Counted from the stretch's first letter, positions 5,531 to 12,235 are shown. The stretch is 13,686 bases of DNA from an uncultured Collinsella sp. (GCA_902494685.1 CABUUE010000015.1:1-13686), one strand, 5' to 3'. Translations and numbers: made by a program. The notes: generated by a model not told the origin, from the sequence alone.

Positions 5531-5537
5531 AATTTGA

Positions 5538-5981
5538 ATGGTTGGCTTTATTCTTACCGGTCATGGACAGTTCGCACCCGGCCTTGCAAGCGCTATCGCT
5601 ATGGTTGCCGGCGACCAGCCCGCTTTTACCGTCGTTCCTTTTGAGGGCGACCAGGCTGCTTCCTACGGTGAGGATCTCCGCGCCGCTATTACCGCCATGC
5701 GCGAGGAGTGCGATGGCGTGCTCGTCTTTACCGACCTGCTTGGTGGCACCCCGTTCAACCAGTCGATGATGATTGCCCAGGATGTCGACAATGTCGAGGT
5801 TCTGACCGGCACTAACCTTCCCATGGTTATTGAGCTTCTGTTCCTCCGCGGCAACGCCACGCTCGCCGAGCTTGGCGAGCAGGCCGTGACCGTTGGCCAG
5901 ACGGGCATCACCGCCCAGACGGTCGCATCCGTTGCCGGCTCCGAGGAAGAGGATATCTTCGGCGACGAGGACGGCATCTAA
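5538..5981 (+). CDS. PTS EIIA component, mannose family (probable N-acetylhexosamine PTS)
   Basis: 147 residues; GGAAGGGA is 7 bases before the ATG. It starts MVGFILTGHGQFAPGL, with the phosphoryl-carrying histidine H9 in the family motif GHG, and has FTDLLGGTPFNQS (64-76), where D66 matches the aspartate beside the active His of ManX-type EIIA. It is a free-standing IIA domain of normal length, cytoplasmic, and passes phosphate from HPr to EIIB. It has an acidic end (EEEDIFGDEDGI). It is first in the operon EIIA-yajC-EIIB-EIIC-EIID, and its stop overlaps the yajC start by one base. The neighbouring agaS and nagA suggest the AgaF-like group, but sugar specificity cannot be read from EIIA. Confidence 0.92.
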   Translation: MVGFILTGHGQFAPGLASAIAMVAGDQPAFTVVPFEGDQAASYGEDLRAAITAMREECDGVLVFTDLLGGTPFNQSMMIAQDVDNVEVLTGTNLPMVIELLFLRGNATLAELGEQAVTVGQTGITAQTVASVAGSEEEDIFGDEDGI

Positions 5982-6262
5982 TGGCCGATTTCGGAGCCAA
6001 CGTCCTGAGCTCCTCGGTCGCCCTTTTAGGCCTGCTCGCCATCATGGGCTTGATTTACACCATCTGGTCGCAAATCAACATGAAGAAGAAGCAAAAGTAC
6101 TTCAAGGAGCTGCACACCGAGCTCAAGCCGGGTCAGGAGGTTCTTTTCGCCGGCGGTATCTACGGAACCGTCAAAGGCATCGAAGGCGAGAAGGTCCAGA
6201 TCAAAGTCCGATCCGGAGCCGTCGTAGATGTTTCGCGTTACGCGATTCAGGAGATCAAGTAA
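5981..6262 (+). CDS. yajC: YajC-family protein inside the PTS operon
   Basis: 93 residues. One membrane helix at about 10-29 (VLSSSVALLGLLAIMGLIYT) is followed by basic MKKKQKYFKELHTELKPGQEV, then FAGGIYGTVKGIEGEKVQIKV and the closing SGAVVDVSRYAIQEI. This is the full YajC layout: short N-terminus, helix, and small beta-rich cytoplasmic domain. YajC normally joins the SecDF accessory complex of the Sec translocase, and its gene usually sits by secD or tgt. Here its start codon overlaps the EIIA stop (TAATG) and EIIB follows after 36 bases, so it is made with the PTS. YajC genes occur in some streptococcal mannose-family PTS operons (as I recall, the hyaluronan-disaccharide type). It may help insert or stabilise the IIC-IID complex; that is inference. 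Confidence 0.85.
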   Translation: MADFGANVLSSSVALLGLLAIMGLIYTIWSQINMKKKQKYFKELHTELKPGQEVLFAGGIYGTVKGIEGEKVQIKVRSGAVVDVSRYAIQEIK

Positions 6263-6298
6263 CTGTCGTCAGCAAATAACGAAAGGAAGCTGATCAAC

Positions 6299-6781
6299 AT
6301 GGCAGAACCCAACATTCTTCTTACCCGCATCGATAACCGACTGGTTCATGGTCAGGTTGCCACTCAGTGGAACTCCACTCTGGGCTCCAACCTCATCCTC
6401 GTCGCCAACGACGACGTGGCGACCAACACCATGCGCCAGAACCTCATGAAGATGGCCGCTCCCGCCGGCGTCGCTACGCGTTTCTTCTCTCTGCAGAAGA
6501 CCATCGACGTCATTGGCAAGGCGAGCCCGCGCCAGAAGATCTTCATCGTGGCCGAAACACCGGAAGACGTGCTTACGCTCGTCAAGGGCGGTGTGCCTAT
6601 AAAGAAGGTAAACATCGGCAACATGCACATGTCGGAAGGAAAGCGCCAAGTCGCCACCTCCGTCGCAGTTAACGACGAGGATGTCGCTGCGTTTAAAGAG
6701 CTGCAGGAATTGGGGGTGGAGTTGGAGATCAGGCGCGTTCCGAGCACGCCTGTTGAGGACACGAGCAAGCTCTTCTCGTAA
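6299..6781 (+). CDS. PTS EIIB component, mannose/sorbose family
   Basis: 160 residues, the normal length for a free-standing IIB domain. It opens with ILLTRIDNRLVHGQVATQW, where H17 in RLVHGQV is the phosphorylated histidine. This His, rather than a Cys, defines the mannose family. NIGNMHMSEGKRQVATSVAV (105-124) is the second family signature. Cytoplasmic; it takes phosphate from EIIA and gives it to the sugar moved by EIIC-EIID. AAAGGAAG (6282-6289) is the likely ribosome site, rather far from the ATG. A 90-base gap with two hairpins separates it from EIIC, the largest gap inside the operon. Closest in style to AgaV/AgaB, judging by sequence and neighbours; substrate inferred. Confidence 0.92.
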   Translation: MAEPNILLTRIDNRLVHGQVATQWNSTLGSNLILVANDDVATNTMRQNLMKMAAPAGVATRFFSLQKTIDVIGKASPRQKIFIVAETPEDVLTLVKGGVPIKKVNIGNMHMSEGKRQVATSVAVNDEDVAAFKELQELGVELEIRRVPSTPVEDTSKLFS

Positions 6782-6798
6782 TCCTCGTGATCCACGTT

Positions 6799-6848
6799 GT
6801 CAGGAGTGAAACCCTGACGTTCTGTACGTGATATCCAAAGTGCGTACA
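6799..6848 (+). other. Two hairpins between the EIIB and EIIC genes
   Basis: GTCAGG (6799-6804) pairs with CCTGAC (6813-6818), and TGTACG (6823-6828) pairs with CGTACA (6843-6848). No T-run follows, so they are not terminators. They may mark an mRNA processing site or protect the membrane-gene part of the message. The next ribosome site (AAAGGAGG, 6858-6865) follows at once. Confidence 0.4.
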
Positions 6849-6871
6849 TTCATTTTGAAAGGAGGAGCAAG

Positions 6872-7672
6872 ATGGAATACTCGATCATCCAGATCGCTCT
6901 GGTCTTCGTCGTCACGTTCATCGCGGCAATCGACCAGTTTGACTTCCTCGAGTCTCTCTATCAGCCCATCGTCACCGGCGCCGTCATCGGTCTTATCCTT
7001 GGCGACCTCAACACCGGTCTTCTCGTGGGTGGTACTTATCAGCTCATGACGATCGGCAACATGCCGATCGGAGGCGCTCAGCCGCCTAACGCCGTCATTG
7101 GCGGCATCATGGCAGCCATTCTCGCTATCGCTACGGGTCTCGAGCCCAACGCGGCAGTCGGCCTTGCCATTCCGTTCGCTCTGCTTGGTCAGCTCGGCGT
7201 TACCCTGGTCTTCACGCTTATGTCCCCGCTTATGTCCACGGCCGATAACATGGCTCATAACGCGGACACCAAGGGCATCGAGCGCCTGAACTACTTCGCC
7301 ATGGCTCTGCTCGGCCTGATCTTCGCTGTCGTCGTCACCCTGTTCTTCATCGCTGGCGCTACCATCGGTCAGACCATCGCTTCCGCCATCCCGACTTGGC
7401 TGCAGACCGGTCTGTCCGCTGCAGGCGGCATGATGCGCTTCGTCGGCTTCGCCGTCCTGCTCAAGGTTATGATGAACCGCGATATGTGGGGCTTCTTCCT
7501 CATGGGCTTTGGCCTCGCGCTCATCACCGTTGCCAACGATTCTCTGGCAACCCCTGCTCTGCTCATCCTCGCTCTCATCGGCTTCGGCATCGCTTTCTGG
7601 GACTTCCAGCAGCAGACCGAGCTGAAGGGTGCAGCTGTTTCTGACGGAGGTGACTTCGAAGATGGCATCTAA
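6872..7672 (+). CDS. PTS EIIC component, mannose/sorbose family
   Basis: 266 residues of a strongly hydrophobic membrane protein, the normal length for this family. AAAGGAGG lies 6 bases before the ATG, the best ribosome site in the operon. Family features: AAIDQFDFLESLYQPIVTG near the N-terminus, LGDLNTGLLVGGTYQLMTIG (44-62) and GNMPIGGAQPPNAVIGGIMA, the re-entrant region thought to contact sugar. Further membrane segments occupy about 76-110, 140-165, 175-200 and 205-240. The C-terminus is short, polar and acidic (LKGAAVSDGGDFEDGI). It forms the transport channel with EIID. Its last 11 bases overlap the EIID start, so the two are translationally coupled. AgaW/AgaC-like by context. Confidence 0.92.
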   Translation: MEYSIIQIALVFVVTFIAAIDQFDFLESLYQPIVTGAVIGLILGDLNTGLLVGGTYQLMTIGNMPIGGAQPPNAVIGGIMAAILAIATGLEPNAAVGLAIPFALLGQLGVTLVFTLMSPLMSTADNMAHNADTKGIERLNYFAMALLGLIFAVVVTLFFIAGATIGQTIASAIPTWLQTGLSAAGGMMRFVGFAVLLKVMMNRDMWGFFLMGFGLALITVANDSLATPALLILALIGFGIAFWDFQQQTELKGAAVSDGGDFEDGI

Positions 7673-8744
7673 TGAGTATGTGATCCCGGAGCACTACGAG
7701 GATCTCACTCCTGCTCCGCAGCTCGACCAGAAGACCCTCAACAAGATGGCTTGGCGCTCCTGCTTCCTGCAGGCCTCGTTCAACTACGAGCGTATGCAGG
7801 CCGCCGGTTGGCTCTACTCCATCATCCCCGGTCTGGAGAAGATCCACACCAACAAGAACGACCTCGCGGCTTCCATGAGCCACAACCTGGAGTTCTTCAA
7901 CACCCACCCGTTCCTCGTCACCTTTGTTATGGGCATCGTGCTTTCGCTCGAGCAGAACAAGGTTGACATCCCCACGATCCGCGCCGTCCGCGTCGCCGCA
8001 ATGGGCCCGCTCGGTGGTATCGGTGACGCTCTGTTCTGGCTGACGCTCGTGCCTATCACGGCCGGCATCACCTCCAACATGGCCATCAACGGCAACGCCG
8101 CTGCGCCGATCATCTTCCTGGTGATCTTCAACGTCGTCCAGTTCGCTCTGCGTTTCTGGCTCATGAACTGGTCCTACAAGCTTGGCACTAGCGCTATTGA
8201 CGCTCTGACCGCCAACATGCAGGCCTTCACGCGTGCCGCTTCCATCATGGGCGTCTTCGTCGTCGGTTGCCTGGTCGTCACCATGGGTGGCACCCAGATC
8301 AACCTCCAGATCCCCAACGGCACCACCCGTGGTCTCTCCGCTACTACCGTGATCGTCTCCGAGAAGGAGGCCGAGAACTTCACCGGTATGGAGGGCATCG
8401 ATACCGAGACCGCTGAGGCCGGTACCATCGCCATGACCGATGAGGACGGCAACGCCCTCACCGCCTCCGATGCCGACGGCAACGCTGTCGAGTGCGGCGT
8501 TACCGATCTGGGCAACGGCATGGAGTCCGTGACTTACGGCACCGTTACTGAGGATCCGGTCAACTTCTCCGTTGCCGACACCCTCAACACCATCGTCCCG
8601 AAGCTCGTCCCGCTTATGCTTACGCTGCTGCTTTACTACATGTTCGCTAAGCACAGCTGGACCCCGACCAAGGGCATTCTGCTGCTCTTCGTCCTCGGCA
8701 TCCTGGGCGCTGGCCCGCTTGGTCTCTGGCCGAGCATCTGGTAA
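7662..8744 (+). CDS. PTS EIID component, mannose family, with a large acidic insertion
   Basis: 360 residues from the ATG at 7662. I chose this start because GGAGGTGA (7646-7653) is 8 bases before it; it overlaps the EIIC end by 11 bases. Family features: LDQKTLNKMAWRSCFLQASF (21-40), NYERMQAAGW, IPGLEKI, FFNTHPFLVTFVMGIVLSLE (78-97) and MGPLGGIGDALFWLTLVPI (114-132). The C-terminal part has LNTIVPKLVPLMLTLLLYYM and a last hydrophobic segment ending in GLWPSIW. Usual length is about 260-300 residues. The excess lies at about 221-300, after the segment at 195-210: a Thr/Gly/acid-rich stretch with 17 Asp/Glu, one Lys and a DEDGNA/DADGNA repeat. It probably forms an extracytoplasmic loop. The protein moves sugar with EIIC. 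Confidence 0.9.
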   Translation: MASNEYVIPEHYEDLTPAPQLDQKTLNKMAWRSCFLQASFNYERMQAAGWLYSIIPGLEKIHTNKNDLAASMSHNLEFFNTHPFLVTFVMGIVLSLEQNKVDIPTIRAVRVAAMGPLGGIGDALFWLTLVPITAGITSNMAINGNAAAPIIFLVIFNVVQFALRFWLMNWSYKLGTSAIDALTANMQAFTRAASIMGVFVVGCLVVTMGGTQINLQIPNGTTRGLSATTVIVSEKEAENFTGMEGIDTETAEAGTIAMTDEDGNALTASDADGNAVECGVTDLGNGMESVTYGTVTEDPVNFSVADTLNTIVPKLVPLMLTLLLYYMFAKHSWTPTKGILLLFVLGILGAGPLGLWPSIW

Positions 8745-8757
8745 GGCTCTAGCTTGA

Positions 8758-8786
8758 GGGGTGTGTCCCTACGCGGCTCACACCCC
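8758..8786 (+). other. Hairpin after the EIID gene
   Basis: GGGGTGTG (8758-8765) pairs with CACACCCC (8779-8786) around a 13-base loop, 14 bases after the stop codon. No T-run follows. It probably protects the 3' end of the PTS message or adds to the terminator further on. Confidence 0.5.
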
Positions 8787-8810
8787 GACCCCTTAAGCCA
8801 TGTGTATGTT

Positions 8811-8850
8811 AAAAGCCGCGTGCTCGAATGAGCGCGCGGCTTTTGTTTTC
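8811..8850 (+). terminator. Strong terminator of the PTS operon
   Basis: AAAAGCCGCGTGCTC (8811-8825) pairs with GAGCGCGCGGCTTTT (8830-8844), 15 pairs with one G-U, around a four-base loop. It is followed by T-rich GTTTTC. It separates the PTS transcript from the regulator gene. Confidence 0.92.
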
Positions 8851-8880
8851 TTGATGAGTCGGGTGTTGCAGACAGATAAT
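8851..8880 (+). promoter_or_regulatory. Probable promoter of the GntR regulator gene
   Basis: TTGATG (8851-8856) and GATAAT (8875-8880) lie 18 bases apart; the -10 box has one mismatch and the -35 two. It follows directly on the PTS terminator and ends 49 bases before the start codon. No TGGT-N4-ACCA site is seen here, so self-regulation through that motif is not evident. Confidence 0.45.
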
Positions 8881-8929
8881 GCTTAACACCCTAGGTAGTT
8901 AGCCGAATTCGAGCAAAAGGGAGGATAGG

Positions 8930-9661
8930 ATGGCGATCGGAGCGCGTAAGCAGCCGCTGTACGATCAGCTGGTCGATATTCTGACCGAAAAGATTGACCA
9001 TGAATATCGCGCCGGTGACATGATTCCTTCCGAGCGCGAACTTTCGGAGCGCTATGGTCTCTCGCGCACTACAGTACGCCTGGCTCTGCAGGAACTGGAG
9101 CGTTTAGGACTGGTGGTTCGGCAGCACGGTCGCGGTACTTTTGTGACCGACCGCTCGGCAAAAGCAACCAATCTTATGCAGTCCTACAGCTTTACCGAGC
9201 AGATGCGCGCGATGGGTCGAGAGCCCGAGACCACGATTCTCGAGTTTTGCGAGATGGAGGCCGATAAGAATCTGGCCGAGCATATGGGATTGCGCATTGG
9301 TGATCGCATTTTTAAGCTCAAGCGCCTTCGTTCTGCCGACAACATGCCCATGATGGTCGAACGCAGCTATCTACCGGTTCGTCAATTTCTGTCCCTAAAG
9401 CGACCGCTGCTGGAGCGTAAGCCGCTTTACGATGTGATTGAGCAGGACTTTCAGCAAAAGATTCGCGTGGCCGAAGAGGAGTTCTATGCGAGCATAGCCC
9501 GTCCCACCGATGCCCACCTTTTGGGAATTGTCGAGGGCTCGCCTGTGCTCGATTTGGTCAGGACTACGTATAACGAGTCAAACGAGGTAGTGGAGTACAC
9601 ACTCTCGGTTGCTCGTGCCGATCAGTTTAAATACAAGGTTTACCACCAGCGCAGCAACTAG
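8930..9661 (+). CDS. GntR-family regulator with UTRA domain (HutC/NagR type)
   Basis: 243 residues, typical for the subfamily; GGGAGG (8919-8924) is 5 bases before the ATG. Residues 8-75 are the winged helix: PLYDQLVDILTEKI, GDMIPSERELSERYGLSRTTVRLALQELERLGLV, then the wing HGRGTFV. Residues 88-236 are a UTRA ligand domain: SFTEQMRAMGREPETTIL, LKRLRSADNMPMMVERSYLP, RVAEEEFYASIA and SPVLDLVRTTYNESNEVVEYTLSVARAD. UTRA proteins of this group (NagR, DasR, AgaR2-like) sense sugar phosphates such as GlcN-6-P, so the same class of effector is expected here. It sits between the PTS operon and agaS, both of which carry an identical TGGTTACTACCAG element, so it is the likely regulator of both. Exact effector unknown. 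Confidence 0.9.
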   Translation: MAIGARKQPLYDQLVDILTEKIDHEYRAGDMIPSERELSERYGLSRTTVRLALQELERLGLVVRQHGRGTFVTDRSAKATNLMQSYSFTEQMRAMGREPETTILEFCEMEADKNLAEHMGLRIGDRIFKLKRLRSADNMPMMVERSYLPVRQFLSLKRPLLERKPLYDVIEQDFQQKIRVAEEEFYASIARPTDAHLLGIVEGSPVLDLVRTTYNESNEVVEYTLSVARADQFKYKVYHQRSN

Positions 9662-9700
9662 TGCTCGCATCGTTTCCATATGGTGATTCTTTGCATTTAA

Positions 9701-9736
9701 CTGGTTACTACCAGATAACCAACCGAAGTGTATAAT
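9701..9736 (+). promoter_or_regulatory. agaS promoter with overlapping GntR operator
   Basis: A perfect -10 box TATAAT stands at 9731-9736. CTGGT-TACT-ACCAG (9701-9714), a palindrome with five-base arms, covers the -35 region, where only poor -35 matches (such as CTACCA) occur. A bound repressor would block the promoter. The 13 bases TGGTTACTACCAG recur in the PTS leader at 5409-5421. Confidence 0.65.
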
Positions 9737-9775
9737 TGCACGTCAGAGGATTACTTCTAGAGAGAGGTATTAGAA

Positions 9776-10942
9776 ATGTTCGAGAAGAGTGTCGAGGAGC
9801 TCACCGAGCTCGGCGCCCAGATCACCACGGCCGAGATTGCTCAGCAGCCCGAGCTTTGGCGCGATACGCTCAACATCTATCGCGAGAACAAGGAGGCCAT
9901 CGAGGCCTTCCTGGCCGAGGCTCGCGCTATGGGCGAGGGTCGTTTGTCCGTTGTCTTCACCGGTGCCGGTACGTCCGACTACGTTGGCGATACCTGCGCC
10001 CCGTACCTGCGTCACGCTGGCAACACTGATCTCTACGACTTTAAGCCCATCGCCACGACCGACATCGTGAGCGCCCCGCGCGACTTCCTGCGCGCTGAGG
10101 ATCCCACGCTCGTGGTTTCCTTTGCCCGCTCTGGCAACAGCCCCGAGAGCCTTGCTGCCGTTGCCGTTGCCAAGGAGCTCGTCCACAACGTCAAGTTCCT
10201 CAACATCACCTGCGCTCCCGAGGGCAAGCTCGCCGTCGAGTCTGCTGATGATCCCAACGCGCTGACGCTGCTCATTCCGCGCGCCAACGACAAGGGCTTC
10301 GCCATGACCGGTTCTTATTCCTGCATGACCCTGCTCTCTACCCTTATTTTCGACACTGCCTCTGACGAGCAGAAGGCCGAGTGGGTCGAGACCATCGCCA
10401 AGATGGGCGAGGAGGTCATCTCCCGTGAGCCCGAGATCGCCGATTATCTGGCTGGCGACTTCAACCGCGTGACCTACTTGGGTTCTGGCTCCTTCGGTGG
10501 CCTTGCCCAGGAGAGCCAGCTCAAGATCCTCGAGCTCGCTCACGGCCTGGTCGCTACTTCCTACGACACCTCCATGGGCTATCGTCACGGACCTAAGTCC
10601 TTCGTCGACGATAAGACGCTCGTCTTCGTGTTCGTCAACAACGACGCCTACACCCGTCAGTACGACATCGACATCCTCAACGAGATCGGTGGCGACGAGA
10701 TCGCTCAGCACACCATCGCCGTTCAGCAGGAAGGTGCCACCGTCTATGAGGGTGAGTCCTTCACCTTTAAGGGCTACGAGGCACTTCCCGAGGGTTACCT
10801 TGCTCTGCCGTTCGTGATGTTTGCCCAGGCTATCAGCCTGCTCAACTCCGTCCGCGTGGGCAACACGCCCGATACGCCGAGCCCCACCGGCACGGTCAAC
10901 CGCGTGGTTAAGGGCGTGACGATTCACCCCTTCACCGCTTAA
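9776..10942 (+). CDS. agaS: AgaS-type SIS-domain amino-sugar-6-phosphate deaminase/isomerase
   Basis: 388 residues, close to E. coli AgaS (about 384); AGAGAGGT precedes the ATG. Two SIS domains: the first from about 55, with VVFTGAGTSDYVGD (59-72) and SFARSGNSPESLAAV (115-129), binds the sugar phosphate; the second from about 230, with VTYLGSGSFGGLAQES and MGYRHGPKSFVDD (267-279). The ending TPSPTGTVNRVVKGVTIHPF is typical of AgaS and not of the GlmS isomerase domain. The family converts galactosamine-6-phosphate to tagatose-6-phosphate and ammonia. A deaminase for glucosamine-6-phosphate is the main alternative. It has its own promoter and terminator. No tagatose-6-phosphate kinase, aldolase or nagB lies in the window, so the rest of the pathway must be elsewhere. 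Confidence 0.9.
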   Translation: MFEKSVEELTELGAQITTAEIAQQPELWRDTLNIYRENKEAIEAFLAEARAMGEGRLSVVFTGAGTSDYVGDTCAPYLRHAGNTDLYDFKPIATTDIVSAPRDFLRAEDPTLVVSFARSGNSPESLAAVAVAKELVHNVKFLNITCAPEGKLAVESADDPNALTLLIPRANDKGFAMTGSYSCMTLLSTLIFDTASDEQKAEWVETIAKMGEEVISREPEIADYLAGDFNRVTYLGSGSFGGLAQESQLKILELAHGLVATSYDTSMGYRHGPKSFVDDKTLVFVFVNNDAYTRQYDIDILNEIGGDEIAQHTIAVQQEGATVYEGESFTFKGYEALPEGYLALPFVMFAQAISLLNSVRVGNTPDTPSPTGTVNRVVKGVTIHPFTA

Positions 10943-10960
10943 TCGCGTCCCCCTGTAAGG

Positions 10961-10997
10961 GCGCCCGTCCGCTCATAACGGCGGGCGGGCGCTTTTT
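10961..10997 (+). terminator. Strong terminator of agaS
   Basis: GCGCCCGTCCGC (10961-10972) pairs with GCGGGCGGGCGC (10981-10992), 12 pairs with one G-U, followed by five T (10993-10997). It separates agaS from nagA. Confidence 0.93.
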
Positions 10998-11012
10998 GTT
11001 TTACGTGAGCTG

Positions 11013-11027
11013 GGTATAAGCATTACC
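11013..11027 (+). promoter_or_regulatory. Possible nagA promoter element
   Basis: TATAAG (11015-11020) is a fair -10 box between the agaS terminator and nagA, but no good -35 box is present. It lies inside GGTATAAGCATTACC (11013-11027), an imperfect inverted repeat (GGTA/TACC) that could be a degenerate operator. Confidence 0.3.
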
Positions 11028-11059
11028 ACAGTCAACTGCTTTAGAAGCGAGGAGTGCAT

Positions 11060-12229
11060 ATGAGCACGTACGCAATTAAGGCTGACAAGTTCTTCTTGCC
11101 GGCAGGCCCGCAACTGGGCGGCTATCTTATGGTCGAGGATGGCGTTTTTGGCGCCTGGCAGGCCGACGAGCCCTCTTGCGAGATTAAGGACTACACGGGA
11201 TCGTGGATCGCACCGGGTATGGTCGATACTCACATCCATGGCTTCTACAACCACTCAACTACCGATAACGATCCCGAGGGCATCGATATCAGCTCAACCG
11301 AGCTCGCCCGTCGCGGTACCACCAGCTGGCTGCCCACGACGTTCACCGATGGCGTCGAGCAGATCAAGGACGCCTGCGCTGCTATCGCCAAGGCGGACGA
11401 GGGCCGCGGCCCCGACTTCTGCGGTGCCCGCATTCAGGGCATCTACCTGGAGGGCCCCTTCTTTACCATGAAGCACGTGGGCGCGCAGAACCCCGCTTAT
11501 CTTATCGATCCCTCCGAGGAGGTCTTCGATCAGTGGCAGGAGGCTGCGGGTGGTCGCATCGTTAAGAGCGCCATGGCGGCCGAGCGCGACGGTGCCGCTG
11601 CTTATGCGGCTGCTCTGAACGCCAAGGGTGTGGTGACCAGCATCGGTCACTCCGACGCCACCTACGATGAGTGCATCGCCGCCATCAACGCCGGTGCCAG
11701 CTGCTTTACGCATACCTATAACGGTCAGCGCGGGCTGCATCACCGTGAGCCCGGTGTCGTGGGCGCTGCCATGTCCACGCCCGAGACCTACGCCGAGATC
11801 ATCTGTGACGGCAAGCACGTAAACCCTGCCGCCATCAAGGCACTGCTGCAGGCAAAGGGCTGGCAGCACACGGTGCTCATCACCGACTGCCTGGGTTGCG
11901 GCGGCATGCCCGAGGGCAGCTACACCAGTGGTGGCATGGACGTCATCATGAAGGACAACCTGTGCTGGCTCGCTGACGGCAAGAGCATTGCCGGCTCGGT
12001 GCTCACGCTTGCCCAGGGCGTCAAGAACATCGTCGACTGGGGCATCGCCAGCGCCGATATCGCCATTCGCATGGCAACCGAGGTGCCGGCACGCTCCGCG
12101 CACATCGAGGATAAGTGCGGCAGCATCATGCCGGGTCGCGACGCCGACTTTGTCGTGTTCGACCATGAGCTCACCCTCGTCGAGACGTATGTTGGCGGCC
12201 AGAGCGTCGGCAACGCCTTTACCGAGTAA
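11060..12229 (+). CDS. nagA: N-acetylglucosamine/galactosamine-6-phosphate deacetylase
   Basis: 389 residues, usual length. I chose the ATG at 11060 with GAGGAG just upstream; a GTG two codons earlier lies within that ribosome site. It has the amidohydrolase fold: WIAPGMVDTHIHGF (49-62) with metal histidines H58 and H60, IYLEGPF (128-134) with metal-binding E131, GHSDA with H197, FTHTYN with H218, DGKHV with H253, and ITDCLGCGG with the catalytic aspartate D276. The order and spacing fit NagA. The stretch after H218 (NGQRGLHHREPGVVGA) and the one after D276 (CLGCGGMPEGSYTSGG) differ from the E. coli type (usually THLFNAM and TDAM), pointing to a distinct branch. It removes acetate from the sugar phosphate made by the PTS, giving the substrate for AgaS. 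Cytoplasmic. GlcNAc-6-P and GalNAc-6-P cannot be told apart from sequence. Confidence 0.92.
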   Translation: MSTYAIKADKFFLPAGPQLGGYLMVEDGVFGAWQADEPSCEIKDYTGSWIAPGMVDTHIHGFYNHSTTDNDPEGIDISSTELARRGTTSWLPTTFTDGVEQIKDACAAIAKADEGRGPDFCGARIQGIYLEGPFFTMKHVGAQNPAYLIDPSEEVFDQWQEAAGGRIVKSAMAAERDGAAAYAAALNAKGVVTSIGHSDATYDECIAAINAGASCFTHTYNGQRGLHHREPGVVGAAMSTPETYAEIICDGKHVNPAAIKALLQAKGWQHTVLITDCLGCGGMPEGSYTSGGMDVIMKDNLCWLADGKSIAGSVLTLAQGVKNIVDWGIASADIAIRMATEVPARSAHIEDKCGSIMPGRDADFVVFDHELTLVETYVGGQSVGNAFTE

Positions 12230-12235
12230 CGATAG

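Larger units (their letters stand above)
4836..5537. promoter_or_regulatory. Long AT-richer intergenic control region between the divergent XRE and PTS operons
   Basis: About 700 bases without a credible gene. It holds, left to right: the minus-strand promoter and its palindromes; a short hairpin ATCGGG-TTC-CCCGAT (5033-5047); a LacI/CcpA-like site at 5065-5078; two copies of an ACCGGTGAACGGT-type motif (5083-5116); an AACTGGT direct repeat (5125-5141); a hairpin and a palindrome (5214-5251); a GAAACGGTTTC site (5265-5275); two more ACCGGTGAACGGT-type copies (5301-5335); AAAACGTTTT (5338-5347); an extended -10 box (5383-5391); a GntR-type operator (5409-5421); and a leader hairpin that may cover the ribosome site. 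Its base composition differs clearly from the genes on both sides. Its size suggests several regulators act on the PTS. Confidence 0.7.

Noticed and set aside
5380..5540. Sigma-54 promoter, as used by LevR-controlled mannose PTS operons in Firmicutes
   Set aside because: No GG-N10-GC pair with flanking TGGC/TTGC was found upstream of EIIA; an extended -10 box fits better, and no LevR-type activator is in the window.
3938..5540. Horizontally acquired island (lower GC than surroundings)
   Set aside because: The AT-rich character is mainly the long promoter region; no integrase, transposase, attachment repeat or tRNA flank was seen.
7575..8654. Minus-strand open frame of 359 codons opposite EIID
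   Set aside because: Antisense to a clear PTS EIID; composition is the mirror of its codon bias.
9770..10927. Minus-strand open frame of 385 codons opposite agaS
   Set aside because: Covers almost exactly the agaS gene in antisense; no independent start signal.
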